Source of the DNA: Burkholderia sp.
Lineage (GTDB): Bacteria > Pseudomonadota > Gammaproteobacteria > Burkholderiales > Burkholderiaceae
Assembly (NCBI GenBank): GCA_030151225.1
Contig: JASLEG010000087.1
Span: 38,191 to 102,190, forward strand
Direction: 5' to 3'
DNA: 64,000 nt
Shown here: positions 34,461 to 42,816 of the stretch, in pieces
Layout of the letters: each line of letters opens with the position of its first letter
Position numbering within the stretch: the first letter of the stretch is position 1
Position numbers and translations under genes: made by a program
Notes under the pieces: model-generated
Seen by the model: the letters and a program-made list of their open reading frames with translations, nothing else
Database searches by the model: none
Told to the model about the DNA's origin: nothing

Positions 34461-35705
34461 ATGCGCACACAGCACTACTCTCGCAACACCGACGCTTTGG
34501 GGCGCTACTACACAAGTGCATCCGTCAGCTCGCTACTGGTCGATCAGCTACCGGCGACCAAACCGAGGACAGTTCTGGATTTGGGTTCAGGGCGGGGGGC
34601 GTTATCGCTGGCTGCGTCGGGGCGGTGGTCGCGATCGGGACTCGTCACTGTGGATGTCGATACTCATGGGATCGATTTAGGCGAGCGGCTGCGGCGAAAG
34701 GGATTCCAAGGGCAGCACGCGCATTTTCGTCAGGACGCACTTGCTCCAGAGCTGGCCGGGGCGCTGCATGCTAGTTGGGCGGGCATGCCAGAGGTGGGGA
34801 TCTGCAACCCACCGTTCATTATGACCCCGTGGCGGGACTCGTACGGTTCGATCCTGGAGGATGTCGGTTTTAGCGGATGTCTTCCTGCCATCGCCTCAAC
34901 CGATGCGGCCGTGCTGTTCTTGGCCCAAAACCTGCGTCTGATCGCACCGAATGGCTGCGTGGGAATCATCGTTCCAGACTCTCTTGTAAGCGCGGAAAAG
35001 TACATGCAGTTTCGAAAGCAACTGCTGCGCCGCTACGTTGTATCGCGCGCTATCCGGCTGCCGCGCGGATCGTTTGGCGGAACCGACGCACTCGCTCACA
35101 TCCTCCTCGTGCACAACAAGCGTCCGCGCAGCGGCGTCGGCGATGTGGCGCTAACGCGTCTGCAGGAGAACGGTGTCGTTACTCCAAGCCTAACCGTCGA
35201 TCTTGACCAGGCGACTCGACGCTTGGACCACGATTTTCATGCTATTCGCTGCGCCGTCAGCCCCAACGTCAGTCGCCTCGCCAACGTGATCGAAGACGTT
35301 CGTCGAGGAACCCTAAACAGTGCTCAGGCTCGTCAGGCACAGGGGCTAGTACTACACACAACGGACATCACGCCGGCTATGTACGGTCAGTGGATTAACT
35401 TCAGCGCCAAAGCGTTCCGGCCGCCTCCGGACACCAAACCTCAACGACTGGCAGAGGAAGGAGACATTTTGGTAGCCCGCGTGGGCCGTACGGCCCACGA
35501 CAAGGTTATCGGCGTCGGTAAAGGAGGAGTCGCCTACACTGATTGCCTGTACCGAATCCGCGTTCCAGCCGAGTGGCGCCAGTGCGTGCTAACCAACCTG
35601 ACCTCCGCCGCGGGCCGCGCCTGGTTGGAGCAGCATGGCTACGGCGTGGCTGCTAGACAACTGACCCGATCCGACCTGCTTAACCTGCCTCTGGTGCTTT
35701 CATGA
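34461..35705 (+). CDS. N6-adenine DNA methyltransferase fused to a target-recognition-like domain
   Basis: 414 residues. SAM-binding motif I is VLDLGSGRG (38-46), preceded by the YYTS box typical of N6-adenine methyltransferases; catalytic motif IV is NPPF (116-119). The C-terminal 110 residues (FSAKAFRPPPDTKPQRLAEEGDILVARVGRTAHDKVIGVG, then RSDLLNLPLVL) resemble a half of a type I specificity subunit. One chain thus combines modification and recognition. No helicase/nuclease HsdR follows; an ATPase does, overlapping at ATGA. Likely role: marking or sensing DNA in a defence system. Confidence 0.8.
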   Translation: MRTQHYSRNTDALGRYYTSASVSSLLVDQLPATKPRTVLDLGSGRGALSLAASGRWSRSGLVTVDVDTHGIDLGERLRRKGFQGQHAHFRQDALAPELAGALHASWAGMPEVGICNPPFIMTPWRDSYGSILEDVGFSGCLPAIASTDAAVLFLAQNLRLIAPNGCVGIIVPDSLVSAEKYMQFRKQLLRRYVVSRAIRLPRGSFGGTDALAHILLVHNKRPRSGVGDVALTRLQENGVVTPSLTVDLDQATRRLDHDFHAIRCAVSPNVSRLANVIEDVRRGTLNSAQARQAQGLVLHTTDITPAMYGQWINFSAKAFRPPPDTKPQRLAEEGDILVARVGRTAHDKVIGVGKGGVAYTDCLYRIRVPAEWRQCVLTNLTSAAGRAWLEQHGYGVAARQLTRSDLLNLPLVLS

Positions 35706-37465
35706 ATACTCTCGGACTGGACACGGCGCCGCCACTGACCATTGATGAAGAACGAGAGGTCGAGCAACTCTACGAGGAGCGCGCCGACCACCTTGAGCTG
35801 GAAACTTTCCCGAACAACACTGCGCTGACTGATGACTCGGAAGACTGGATTCGGTCGCTCACGGGCGCCGGGGCCAAGCTACTGGTGGGGCCGCGTGGGT
35901 GTGGCAAGACGCACCTGATGCGGTTTGCATTCTCCCAGTGCATTGCCGAGCCAGCGCATCCTTTCGCGGTTTATACCAACTTGAACCGCTACTACACACT
36001 GGAGCCGCTTCTGCGCCGTAGGCCCGACGCCATGTCGATGTTCTACGTCTGGGTCCTCGCGAACATCGTAGTCGGGCTCCACGAATCGGTCGATGCCTAC
36101 ACGGCGGCCTCGACGGACCAGTCGATCGATATCGGAAGTCTGCTGGAGTTCGATCAGACCGAGATGCGTGATCTCATTGGCGCCCTCGAGAGAAATCATC
36201 CGCTTGGTCCGAAACTGGAAGCGGTAGCGAGTCGCCTGTCCATAGACCGCGTCAAGCTCCTCCTGATCCGCAGCGCGGACGCATTCGAGCGCCGCCGCGT
36301 GGTGCTGCTGCTCGACGACGCGGCGCTTACGTTAACGCCAGAGTATCTGTCGCACTTTTTCGATATCTACCGGGCGTTGAAAGCCTCGCGCATTGCACCA
36401 AAGGCATCTGTCTACCCTGGCACCACGGAGTATGGGCCAAACTTTCACGCCGGCCACGAGGCCGACTCTGTATTCGTCTGGAAGCGGGTAACAGACCACA
36501 ACTACCTGACATTCATGCAGGATATCGGCGTGAAGCGGTTCCCAGATCTGATCCAGATCCCGGAAGACATCCGCGCCCTTTTGGCATACTCCGCGTTTGG
36601 TATTCCGCGTGCCTACATGACCTTGGTGCGTAGTTACCTCAAGCATCAAAAGAGCACGACCACCGCGCAAAGCACATTCAACGTCACTATCGAAGAGTTC
36701 CTTGAGGACCGTATGCGCGAATACATGACGCTTCGGGAAAAGAAGCCCCAATTTTCCAGCATCGTGGATGTCGGAAAGCGCTTATTCGACAGCATGGTCA
36801 AATCAGTGGTCGAAGCCAATCAGCTTCTATTAGACGAGAAGACACGCCAGCTCAACATCGGCATTGACGCGTCCAGCGTGGACGATAAGCCGTATGTCCA
36901 GCGGATGCTCCTGTTGCTTGAGGAAGTCGGTCTGGTCTACAGCCGCTCGGATGTGTCGCACGGAGATCGCGATTACCAACGGTATGTGCCTCACCTCGCG
37001 GCGGTGCAGTCCCAGCGCGCCTTCACCCGCAAGGGCGGTTTCTCGCCGAAGTTCGCCATCGAGATGTTGTCCAGGCCCGATGAAAAGCATCCGGTGCGCC
37101 GCTCGATCTCCACGCTTCTCGATGCTGCTACGGTAGATGGACTCGGGCTGGACTTACCGAACTGCCTGAACTGCCAGACAAAGCGCGTCGAAGGCGCCAA
37201 GTACTGTTACCACTGCGGCGAAAAACTCACTGACGAATCGACCTACGACCGACTGATGTTGACTGCGCTGGCAGATGTCCCTGGGCTCACGCAGTGGCAA
37301 CGCGACAAGCTCAGCAGTTGGGCGTCCGTACCCAAAACGGTGGGCGAGTTTATTGCGCTGCAGGACCCAGGAACTGCGCTACGTACGATCCCTCACGTGG
37401 GAAAGGTGCGCGCCAAGACGATTATTGATGCCGTTCAAGCATTCCTCGACGAATACCTTTCCTGA
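35702..37465 (+). CDS. ORC/AAA-like ATPase with zinc ribbon and helix-hairpin-helix
   Basis: 587 residues. Walker A GPRGCGKT (63-70) and Walker B VLLLDD (201-206) lie in an ORC/Cdc6-like or STAND-like ATPase core. A winged-helix-like stretch follows (VQRMLLLLEEVGLVYSRSDV). A zinc ribbon CX2C-X10-CX2C spans Cys488-Cys505, and the extreme C-terminus (LRTIPHVGKVRAKTIIDAVQAFL) is a helix-hairpin-helix. The last two suggest DNA binding. Start overlaps the methyltransferase stop; the next gene begins 5 bases after its end. Probably the sensor or switch of the operon; I do not recognise the exact combination from a named system. Confidence 0.72.
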   Translation: MNTLGLDTAPPLTIDEEREVEQLYEERADHLELETFPNNTALTDDSEDWIRSLTGAGAKLLVGPRGCGKTHLMRFAFSQCIAEPAHPFAVYTNLNRYYTLEPLLRRRPDAMSMFYVWVLANIVVGLHESVDAYTAASTDQSIDIGSLLEFDQTEMRDLIGALERNHPLGPKLEAVASRLSIDRVKLLLIRSADAFERRRVVLLLDDAALTLTPEYLSHFFDIYRALKASRIAPKASVYPGTTEYGPNFHAGHEADSVFVWKRVTDHNYLTFMQDIGVKRFPDLIQIPEDIRALLAYSAFGIPRAYMTLVRSYLKHQKSTTTAQSTFNVTIEEFLEDRMREYMTLREKKPQFSSIVDVGKRLFDSMVKSVVEANQLLLDEKTRQLNIGIDASSVDDKPYVQRMLLLLEEVGLVYSRSDVSHGDRDYQRYVPHLAAVQSQRAFTRKGGFSPKFAIEMLSRPDEKHPVRRSISTLLDAATVDGLGLDLPNCLNCQTKRVEGAKYCYHCGEKLTDESTYDRLMLTALADVPGLTQWQRDKLSSWASVPKTVGEFIALQDPGTALRTIPHVGKVRAKTIIDAVQAFLDEYLS

Positions 37466-37470
37466 CCGAT

Positions 37471-38382
37471 ATGAGCGCAGCCGCAGGTAATTTGCTGGAA
37501 ACGATCACCCCATTCTCGGCACCAATCACGACGACGCTGGACACCACCGATTGGTTTGACCGCACGCATGCGGCCGTAGCCCAATCCCCGATCGACGAGT
37601 TCCGAGCCAACCTAGTCCAAATCAACCGACTCTATCTGCAGGCCGATGCCCGAAGCGAGTACACACCAATACTTGGATCGCTTGTGTACTTGGGTATGGT
37701 TTCGGCGGCCGAGGGTTACTTCAGGTCACTGCTGCGCAGGCTGATTCTGGTCGACCCCGCTTGCCAGCACAACGCCTCAAGTCGCACAGTGAGCTACGGT
37801 GCCGCGCTGCACCACGAGTCTGATCTTTTACCCGAGGCGCTGCTAGAGGGGCTGTCGCTGGCATCCACGAAGAACGTCGCCAGCGAACTCAAGACCCTGT
37901 GCAACATTTCGCAAATGGGCAAGGATGGTGCCGTGCCCGTCGCGCTAGCGCAGTTGTTCCAGAACTTCGAGGCTATCTGCCAAGTGCGTCACTGCGGTAT
38001 CCACCGCTTCGGCAAGCTGGGCAGCCAGCAGGCACTCAGGCTGGGGATGGACCTGCACAAGCCGCTTCTCGAGAAGCCGCTCAAGCTCACGGTGCAGCAT
38101 CTACAGGACATTGCCGAAGCACTTGAGGCGCTAGCGCGGGCGGTCAACTCTTACTGCTTCGCAGATATCCTTAAGAAAACTCATACTGCGGGTCCGACAG
38201 GCCGGGAAAAAAACCTTTATCAGACCGCATGGCAACTTGACTGGGCGGCAGACCAAGAGCGGTTCACATCTTATTACGACGTTTTCGCGTCGCAGGGCGG
38301 CACTCAGCCTTCTGCCCCGGCCAAGGACCTTTACAACGCATTTATGGTCTTCGTGACTGCCTACGATGCGAACAGGCGATGA
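37471..38382 (+). CDS. HEPN-like protein with R-x4-H motif, candidate RNase effector
   Basis: 303 residues, mostly helical. VYLGMVSAAEGYFRSLLRRLILVDP followed by FQNFEAICQVRHCGIHRFG fits a MAE_28990-like HEPN domain, with Arg173 and His178 forming the R-x4-H signature of HEPN ribonucleases. HEPN RNases are common toxic effectors in abortive infection. It sits 5 bases after the ATPase, so it is almost certainly co-expressed. It could instead be a non-catalytic HEPN partner. Confidence 0.6.
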   Translation: MSAAAGNLLETITPFSAPITTTLDTTDWFDRTHAAVAQSPIDEFRANLVQINRLYLQADARSEYTPILGSLVYLGMVSAAEGYFRSLLRRLILVDPACQHNASSRTVSYGAALHHESDLLPEALLEGLSLASTKNVASELKTLCNISQMGKDGAVPVALAQLFQNFEAICQVRHCGIHRFGKLGSQQALRLGMDLHKPLLEKPLKLTVQHLQDIAEALEALARAVNSYCFADILKKTHTAGPTGREKNLYQTAWQLDWAADQERFTSYYDVFASQGGTQPSAPAKDLYNAFMVFVTAYDANRR

Positions 38383-38505
38383 TAATGCCGGCGCTCCGAC
38401 ATCACGGCCACTTGGATTTCGGGATTCTCTGCACACACTGGAGCGCTCCCTTATTCACCAGACAGGGCGACTCACTTAAATAGCGCGCATGGAGCATCAA
38501 TCCAC

Positions 38506-39627
38506 ATGAGCAGCAACGACTCCTACGGAATTAGTCGGCATTTGGCGTCACCCGAGGTATCGCTCGGCGAGCACGTGCGCCGTCAACAGCGTGAGCTCGG
38601 AGACGCGCTACAACTGCGGCGAGCCATCTATCTTGATCAAAAATTCTGGATTATTCTTCGAGAGGTCGCCGCAGGACGACGCAGCACGTCCGACGAAATC
38701 GCGTTACTAGCTCTTCTTAAAGAACAGGTGGCATCAGGCGCAGCTTTCTGTCCCATTAGTGAAAGCACGTTCACCGAACTCTTCAAGCAGGAAGACGCGG
38801 CGACCAGAGCGGAGACCGCTCAATTGATCGATGAACTCAGCCTCGGGATCTCGCTGATCGCATACGACGAGCGGCTCGCGTTGGAACTGGAGCATTTTAT
38901 CCAATTGAAAGGATCAAATTCTGAAATTCCTTCGATTCACCGAATGGTATGGTCGAAGCTGAGTTATGTGCTCGGCGAGATCCACCCCGTGCAAACCGGG
39001 TTCGACGCAACGAAAGAGCTGGCTATCCAAAAAGCATTTTTCGATCATATGTGGACGTTACCGCTATCGGAAATGGTGCGTATCATCGGGGATTCCATGC
39101 CCCCGGACAATACTTTTGACCGGCTCGCCGGGCGACTGAACACGAGCAATGCCGAGCATGCTCATGAGTTGAAGAGCTTTAAACAAACATATGCGATCGA
39201 ACTGAGCGGTGTCCTTACTTTAATCGCACCGCTCGCAGCCGACATTGTGTCTGATATGGCGGAGCGAGCTACCGGCCAACCCATGCCGCGCGGGGGGAGC
39301 GAATGGACCAACTTGGTGCGGGAGTGGCATACTTTTCTCGTTCAGGCATTCAGGAAGGATGCGGTCAAAGATGCACTCCGAACCTTGCATATCAATACTT
39401 GTCTTCACGCGGCGCTTCGTTGGAACAAGGCCCAACAGTTCGAAGCAAATGATTTCCCCGACTTTCATCATGCCGCCGCCGGTCTAGGATACTGCGACGT
39501 ATTTCTAACTGAGCGCGGATTGAAATCGATGGTGACCGCAAGCCATGTAGCGCTGGACGTGCGTTATGATTGCCGCGTCGCGTGCAGTGTCCAAGAAGCC
39601 TTGGGCGTCCTTCGCCAACCGTATTGA
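38506..39627 (+). CDS. PIN-like nuclease-domain protein
   Basis: 373 residues. AIYLDQKFWIIL (Asp44) at the N-terminal side, CPISESTFTELF (conserved Glu), and a late DFPDFHHAAAGLGYCDVFLTERGLKSMV (Asp/His/Asp/Thr-Glu) reproduce the acidic landmarks and order of PIN-like ribonucleases. It is 123 bases behind the HEPN gene, with a separate AT-rich start region, so it may be a second effector with its own promoter or an independent cassette. Codon use is AT-richer than in the tra genes. Confidence 0.6.
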   Translation: MSSNDSYGISRHLASPEVSLGEHVRRQQRELGDALQLRRAIYLDQKFWIILREVAAGRRSTSDEIALLALLKEQVASGAAFCPISESTFTELFKQEDAATRAETAQLIDELSLGISLIAYDERLALELEHFIQLKGSNSEIPSIHRMVWSKLSYVLGEIHPVQTGFDATKELAIQKAFFDHMWTLPLSEMVRIIGDSMPPDNTFDRLAGRLNTSNAEHAHELKSFKQTYAIELSGVLTLIAPLAADIVSDMAERATGQPMPRGGSEWTNLVREWHTFLVQAFRKDAVKDALRTLHINTCLHAALRWNKAQQFEANDFPDFHHAAAGLGYCDVFLTERGLKSMVTASHVALDVRYDCRVACSVQEALGVLRQPY

Positions 39628-39912
39628 GCTGAGACTCCGAAAGGTCGGTAACCAGCCAGCTCGGCATCGAATTGGTGCCGTGTCCTGACTCGCAGAAGTC
39701 GATTTCGTAGAGAATCCAAGGCCCAAATGACGAGATCGATGATTTCCGCCCGGACGTCCTCCTCCGCGTACGTCGAGACCTCATACTTTGAAATGTGTTC
39801 AAGCTCCACAGTCTGCACTGGGTCAACGGGCGTGGTGCCTTCGAGTGAGGCAGTAGATCGTTGACGTCAGCAGCGATTTTCATTCGGGGGCGATTAGAGG
39901 CCATCGAGAATC
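39616..39912 (-). pseudogene. Remnant resembling the N-terminus of a restriction-enzyme-like protein
   Basis: On the minus strand, MKIAADVNDLLPHSKA (from 39882) continues after a frame change as VQTVELEHISKYEVSTYAEEDVRAEIIDLVI-type sequence (from about 39818). The latter recalls the N-terminal YEVSTYxEADVRxEII...ALGY segment of type I-like R subunits and related nucleases. The frame breaks again near 39700, and nothing follows. I read it as a short decayed fragment, which fits a defence island; the identification rests on a motif remembered, not on an alignment. Confidence 0.35.
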
Positions 39913-40051
39913 GATGAGAGTTGCGAATTTCTGCATTACCTAAGATGTGCGATCGACTGGTGAAGAGCCACAATGCAAGGCACGGATTTCTCAGTGATTT
40001 ATGGATTTCTATATGTAATCATGCTATTTGCCATATATATTTGGAGACTCG

Positions 40052-40441
40052 ATGACACCATCTGCTACCCTCCGCCTAGCCCTAATTCGTTCGCCCGACG
40101 ATGAGGCTACCTTCAGTCCAAACTATCAGGCCGAACTGCGACAGTTCTATCAGTTGGTACGTGCCAATAACGTGCGTATCAATGCGGTCGCATTCACGAT
40201 GGACAGCGTCGGAGCTGCTGGCGGTCTCGTTGGCGAATTCGTCATTCCGCTCGCACAGGTGATCGGTCCCGTGCTGGGCGGTGCCGCGGTCGAATGGTTG
40301 CGGGGCCACGCCGGGCGCAAGCTGCGCCTGAAAATGGGCGATATCGAGGTTGAGGCGCGTACGTTCGAGGAAATCGAGCAGCTCCTGGCGCGTGCACAGG
40401 CACTGCGTGGCGCCCAAGATGGGGAAAACGATGAAGCGTGA
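40052..40441 (+). CDS. Small protein with a hydrophobic centre, pairs with a DUF2513 gene
   Basis: 129 residues from the ATG preceded by GGAG, in AT-rich upstream DNA (TATATATTT). The N-terminal half is soluble (NYQAELRQFYQLVRANNVRINAVAFT). The centre (GAAGGLVGEFVIPLAQVIGPVLGG) may span or associate with the membrane, and the C-terminus ends in LKMGDIEVEARTFEEIEQLLARAQ, a pattern seen in small regulatory or effector-associated proteins. It overlaps the DUF2513 gene by 11 bases. Confidence 0.6.
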   Translation: MTPSATLRLALIRSPDDEATFSPNYQAELRQFYQLVRANNVRINAVAFTMDSVGAAGGLVGEFVIPLAQVIGPVLGGAAVEWLRGHAGRKLRLKMGDIEVEARTFEEIEQLLARAQALRGAQDGENDEA

Positions 40442-40805
40442 CATGGACCTGATACGCGAGCTGATGTTCAAGCTTGAGTCCTATCACAAGCCGTCCTTTG
40501 AGGTCGTTCAGGTTCGGCCAGAGGTACCAGACGTGCTCCACGTCGACGGTTACGACGAAGCGCAACTGGCCTATCACTTGGAGCTGATCGAAGAAGCCGG
40601 GTTTATCGAGACCTTGAACTCGCCTAGCTGTTTCAGTCGGTTAAGCTGGGCTGGCCACGATTTCGTTGATTCTGTCCGCAGCCCCGATGTGTGGGAACGG
40701 ACCAAGCGGGCAGCTTCGGCGGCCGGCGGTTTCACGGTGGACCTGCTGTTGTCTGCAGCAAAGACGTACCTTGAAGGCAAGATCAAGGGGCTGATTAGCG
40801 GCTAG
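40431..40805 (+). CDS. DUF2513-family protein
   Basis: 124 residues. The opening MKRDMDLIRELMFKLES and the mid YDEAQLAYHLELIEEAGFIE, WAGHDFVDSVRSPDVWE match DUF2513, a winged-helix-like small protein family found on prophages and plasmids next to membrane or effector genes. The start ATG lies inside the previous gene, so the two are a translationally coupled pair. Confidence 0.75.
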   Translation: MKRDMDLIRELMFKLESYHKPSFEVVQVRPEVPDVLHVDGYDEAQLAYHLELIEEAGFIETLNSPSCFSRLSWAGHDFVDSVRSPDVWERTKRAASAAGGFTVDLLLSAAKTYLEGKIKGLISG

Positions 40806-40898
40806 TGCAAATCTTGTCGTTGGACTGGCAAACTGCGGCTTGATCGTACGCGTTTAAGAAACGCGGACATTAGGATTTAGCCGCTATCACCTAGACTT

Positions 40899-41294
40899 AT
40901 GCTGACTAAATTTATGTCAAACAACCCACAAGCTCTCGACCAAAGGGCGACTGTCACCGCTGACGATGTGCCGATCATCGCCGATCTCGAGTCGCAACTG
41001 CGCGAGATCAACGTACGGCTGGGGGAGGCCCGAAAAGCCGAGAAGCGAGCGTTTCTCCAGGCGGTGGTGGACAACGTGCCGGCGCTCGGTATCTCGCAGG
41101 ACGAACTGCTGATCGCTGCGGGCTTCAAGAAGCCGGCGCCGGTGCGCGCGCCGGCGAAATACTACGACCCGAACACAGGCAAAAAGTGGTCTGGTCGAGG
41201 CCCGCGGCCACGATGGCTTCAGGGGGAAAATCTGGACGAGTTTCTCATCGATCGAGCGGCACCGGCACCGCAACCGTGGTGGCCAGGCGAGTGA
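40899..41294 (+). CDS. H-NS-family nucleoid protein
   Basis: 131 residues. The N-terminal coiled coil (ADLESQLREINVRLGEARKAEKRA) is followed by the C-terminal H-NS DNA-binding motif YYDPNTGKKWSGRGPRPRWL. An alternative start is ATG at 40914. Plasmid H-NS-like proteins silence AT-rich acquired DNA such as the island just upstream. A second copy lies at 48627. A terminator follows. Confidence 0.88.
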   Translation: MLTKFMSNNPQALDQRATVTADDVPIIADLESQLREINVRLGEARKAEKRAFLQAVVDNVPALGISQDELLIAAGFKKPAPVRAPAKYYDPNTGKKWSGRGPRPRWLQGENLDEFLIDRAAPAPQPWWPGE

Positions 41295-41348
41295 AAGGCG
41301 ATGCTCGCATGCGCCATTTCATCCATGGAGTAGGCAACTCGAGAATTA

Positions 41349-41376
41349 AAACCCGGCACCGACCGGGTTTATTTTT
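41349..41376 (+). terminator. Rho-independent terminator of the H-NS gene
   Basis: AAACCCGG (41349-41356), loop CACCGA, CCGGGTTT (41363-41370), then ATTTTT. Confidence 0.8.
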
Positions 41377-41385
41377 GATGGCGGT

Positions 41386-41417
41386 CAATGCTGATAATTC
41401 TATAATTATCGGCATTG
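41386..41417. repeat. dif-like palindrome related to that at 29352
   Basis: CAATGCTGATAA (41386-41397), 8-base centre TTCTATAA, TTATCGGCATTG (41406-41417); arms differ at one position. It shares CAATGCTGA.AATT and TCGG.ATTG with 29357-29386, including its place just after a CCGGGTTT terminator. Candidate tyrosine-recombinase site. Confidence 0.55.
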
Positions 41418-41501
41418 CGTTTAATGCCCCGAAACGCCTATAGTGCCATCTACGCCTCGCCCGGCAGGCCCCGCCGGCTACCCCTGAGCGACGAATGCGC
41501 C

Positions 41502-41747
41502 ATGATCGACCAACCTTTCCTGAGCTACAACGCGCTGCTGGCCACCACCGAGAATGCCGTGCTCAAACTGCTGGAGGGGGGCGGCGGCGAAGAGCAAGCC
41601 ATCCGCCAGCACCTCGCCACCGGTGTGGTCACGCTGTTCAACCAGATCGGCATCCTGAACGCGCCCGATGCGGTCACGCGTCAGCGGTTTGACGAAGACG
41701 GCGCGCGCCTGGACGGGCTAGTGCACGCGCGGCGCGCCCGCCCATGA
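41502..41747 (+). CDS. Small hypothetical protein
   Basis: 81 residues, helical (LSYNALLATTENAVLKLLE, GEEQAIRQHLATGVVTLFNQIGIL). Its stop overlaps the next ATG (ATGA). Family unknown. Confidence 0.5.
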   Translation: MIDQPFLSYNALLATTENAVLKLLEGGGGEEQAIRQHLATGVVTLFNQIGILNAPDAVTRQRFDEDGARLDGLVHARRARP

Positions 41748-42013
41748 AGGTCGACCGACACTGCCCGCGCTGTCGCGCTCACGCCTACCACTTCGTGAAC
41801 ACCCCCGCGACCGATGATGACGCGTTGCGCGACCTGCCGCTCCATCGCTGGCCGGCCACACTCAGGCCGAGGCGCGTTACCGTCTACTGCGCGGCCTGCG
41901 CCCACACCTGGTGGACACACCTCAGTCGCGCCGAACGCGACCTGCCACCGGCGGACGATCGCCAGGCAGCGACCCGTGGCTGCCGGCCGGCTGCTGGCCA
42001 GGCCAACGCCTGA
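41744..42013 (+). CDS. Small zinc-ribbon protein
   Basis: 89 residues with CPRC (7-10 region) and CAAC (about 49-52), spaced as a zinc ribbon; the tail is polar. Coupled to the upstream small gene. Function unknown. Confidence 0.5.
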   Translation: MKVDRHCPRCRAHAYHFVNTPATDDDALRDLPLHRWPATLRPRRVTVYCAACAHTWWTHLSRAERDLPPADDRQAATRGCRPAAGQANA

Positions 42014-42157
42014 AAGGATGGAATCCGCCCGACCTGGACCGCATCCTCGCGATCGCGCCGCACCTCGGTGGGCAGCGTCGTCCGCATTTTCCCTGGCGCC
42101 GCCACCTGGCGCGCGCCCCGCAAACCGGCCGGCCGCCGGGCTAAGAAAGGTTTCACG

Positions 42158-42445
42158 ATGTTCAAATCGATCATTCCTGCCACCGACTGGTTTTTCGTCC
42201 ACCCGAATGGCAGCGACAAGCCTGTCGTCTGGCCCTTGGCCGCCTGGGGGCTGACCGACGACGGTAATACCGTTGGCCTGGTGGGTGCGTCTGAGGAGAC
42301 GGCGAGCGGTACGGCCACGCTGTCGCCGGTGCCGCCTAATGTGGGCGGCCGCTACTTTCATCGCGATGAACTCACGGCCGAGGAACGCGTAATCATCGCG
42401 AATCGATCCGGTATGAAGCTTCAGCGGATGCTGCCGAAGTCGTAA
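42158..42445 (+). CDS. Hypothetical protein
   Basis: 95 residues, start preceded by AAGAAAGG. It contains DWFFVHPNGSDKPVVWPLAAWGLTDDGNTVGLV and GGRYFHRDELTAEE, a compact beta-rich pattern seen in plasmid and prophage hypotheticals. Family not named. Confidence 0.55.
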   Translation: MFKSIIPATDWFFVHPNGSDKPVVWPLAAWGLTDDGNTVGLVGASEETASGTATLSPVPPNVGGRYFHRDELTAEERVIIANRSGMKLQRMLPKS

Positions 42446-42450
42446 GGCGG

Positions 42451-42762
42451 GTGAAAATCCAACCCGCGCGCCGGGCCCGGGTCCATGCCGTGATGGGCAT
42501 AGGCTTCGACCCAACCCAAACACGTGTGATTCCTCCTCCGGCACCGTCCGATCCGCGCCTGTATGCGGATGGGCGCTTGTGTGTCGAGCACGCCATGTTG
42601 GCAGCCTACTTCCTTGACCGGCTGGTGGTTTCGCGGGGCCCGCGCTGGTACCACCGTGCGCGGATGACGTGCTTTCCGAACGAGTTCGACAAGCGCTCCG
42701 CGCAGCTGCTGCACGTTGCCAACCGTCACAGAGATCACCGGCACGCCTTGACACGTCTTTAA
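42451..42762 (+). CDS. Possible small protein
   Basis: A 103-residue frame from a GTG with AAGGCGG upstream. FDPTQTRVIPPPAPSDPRLYADGRLCVEHAMLAAYFLDRLV looks protein-like. The last codons overlap the promoter of the next gene. Moderate to low confidence. Confidence 0.4.
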   Translation: MKIQPARRARVHAVMGIGFDPTQTRVIPPPAPSDPRLYADGRLCVEHAMLAAYFLDRLVVSRGPRWYHRARMTCFPNEFDKRSAQLLHVANRHRDHRHALTRL

Positions 42763-42796
42763 GACGTGCTATCGTGCGGCATACGTCTTTAGGACG
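42748..42796 (+). promoter_or_regulatory. Promoter with two operator-like repeats
   Basis: TTGACA (42748-42753), 16-base spacer, TATCGT (42770-42775). The spacer is filled by the palindrome CACGTCTTTAAGACGTG (42752-42768), and a second copy ACGTCTTTAGGACG lies at 42783-42796, just past the likely start site. Repeats over and after a promoter suggest repression, most simply by the helix-turn-helix protein it drives. Confidence 0.65.
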
Positions 42797-42816
42797 GGTT
42801 CTGTTCAGGAGGCATC

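Noticed and set aside
34461..37465. Classical type I restriction-modification system
   Set aside because: Specificity-like tail is fused to the methyltransferase and there is no HsdR helicase/nuclease; the ATPase has no restriction motifs.
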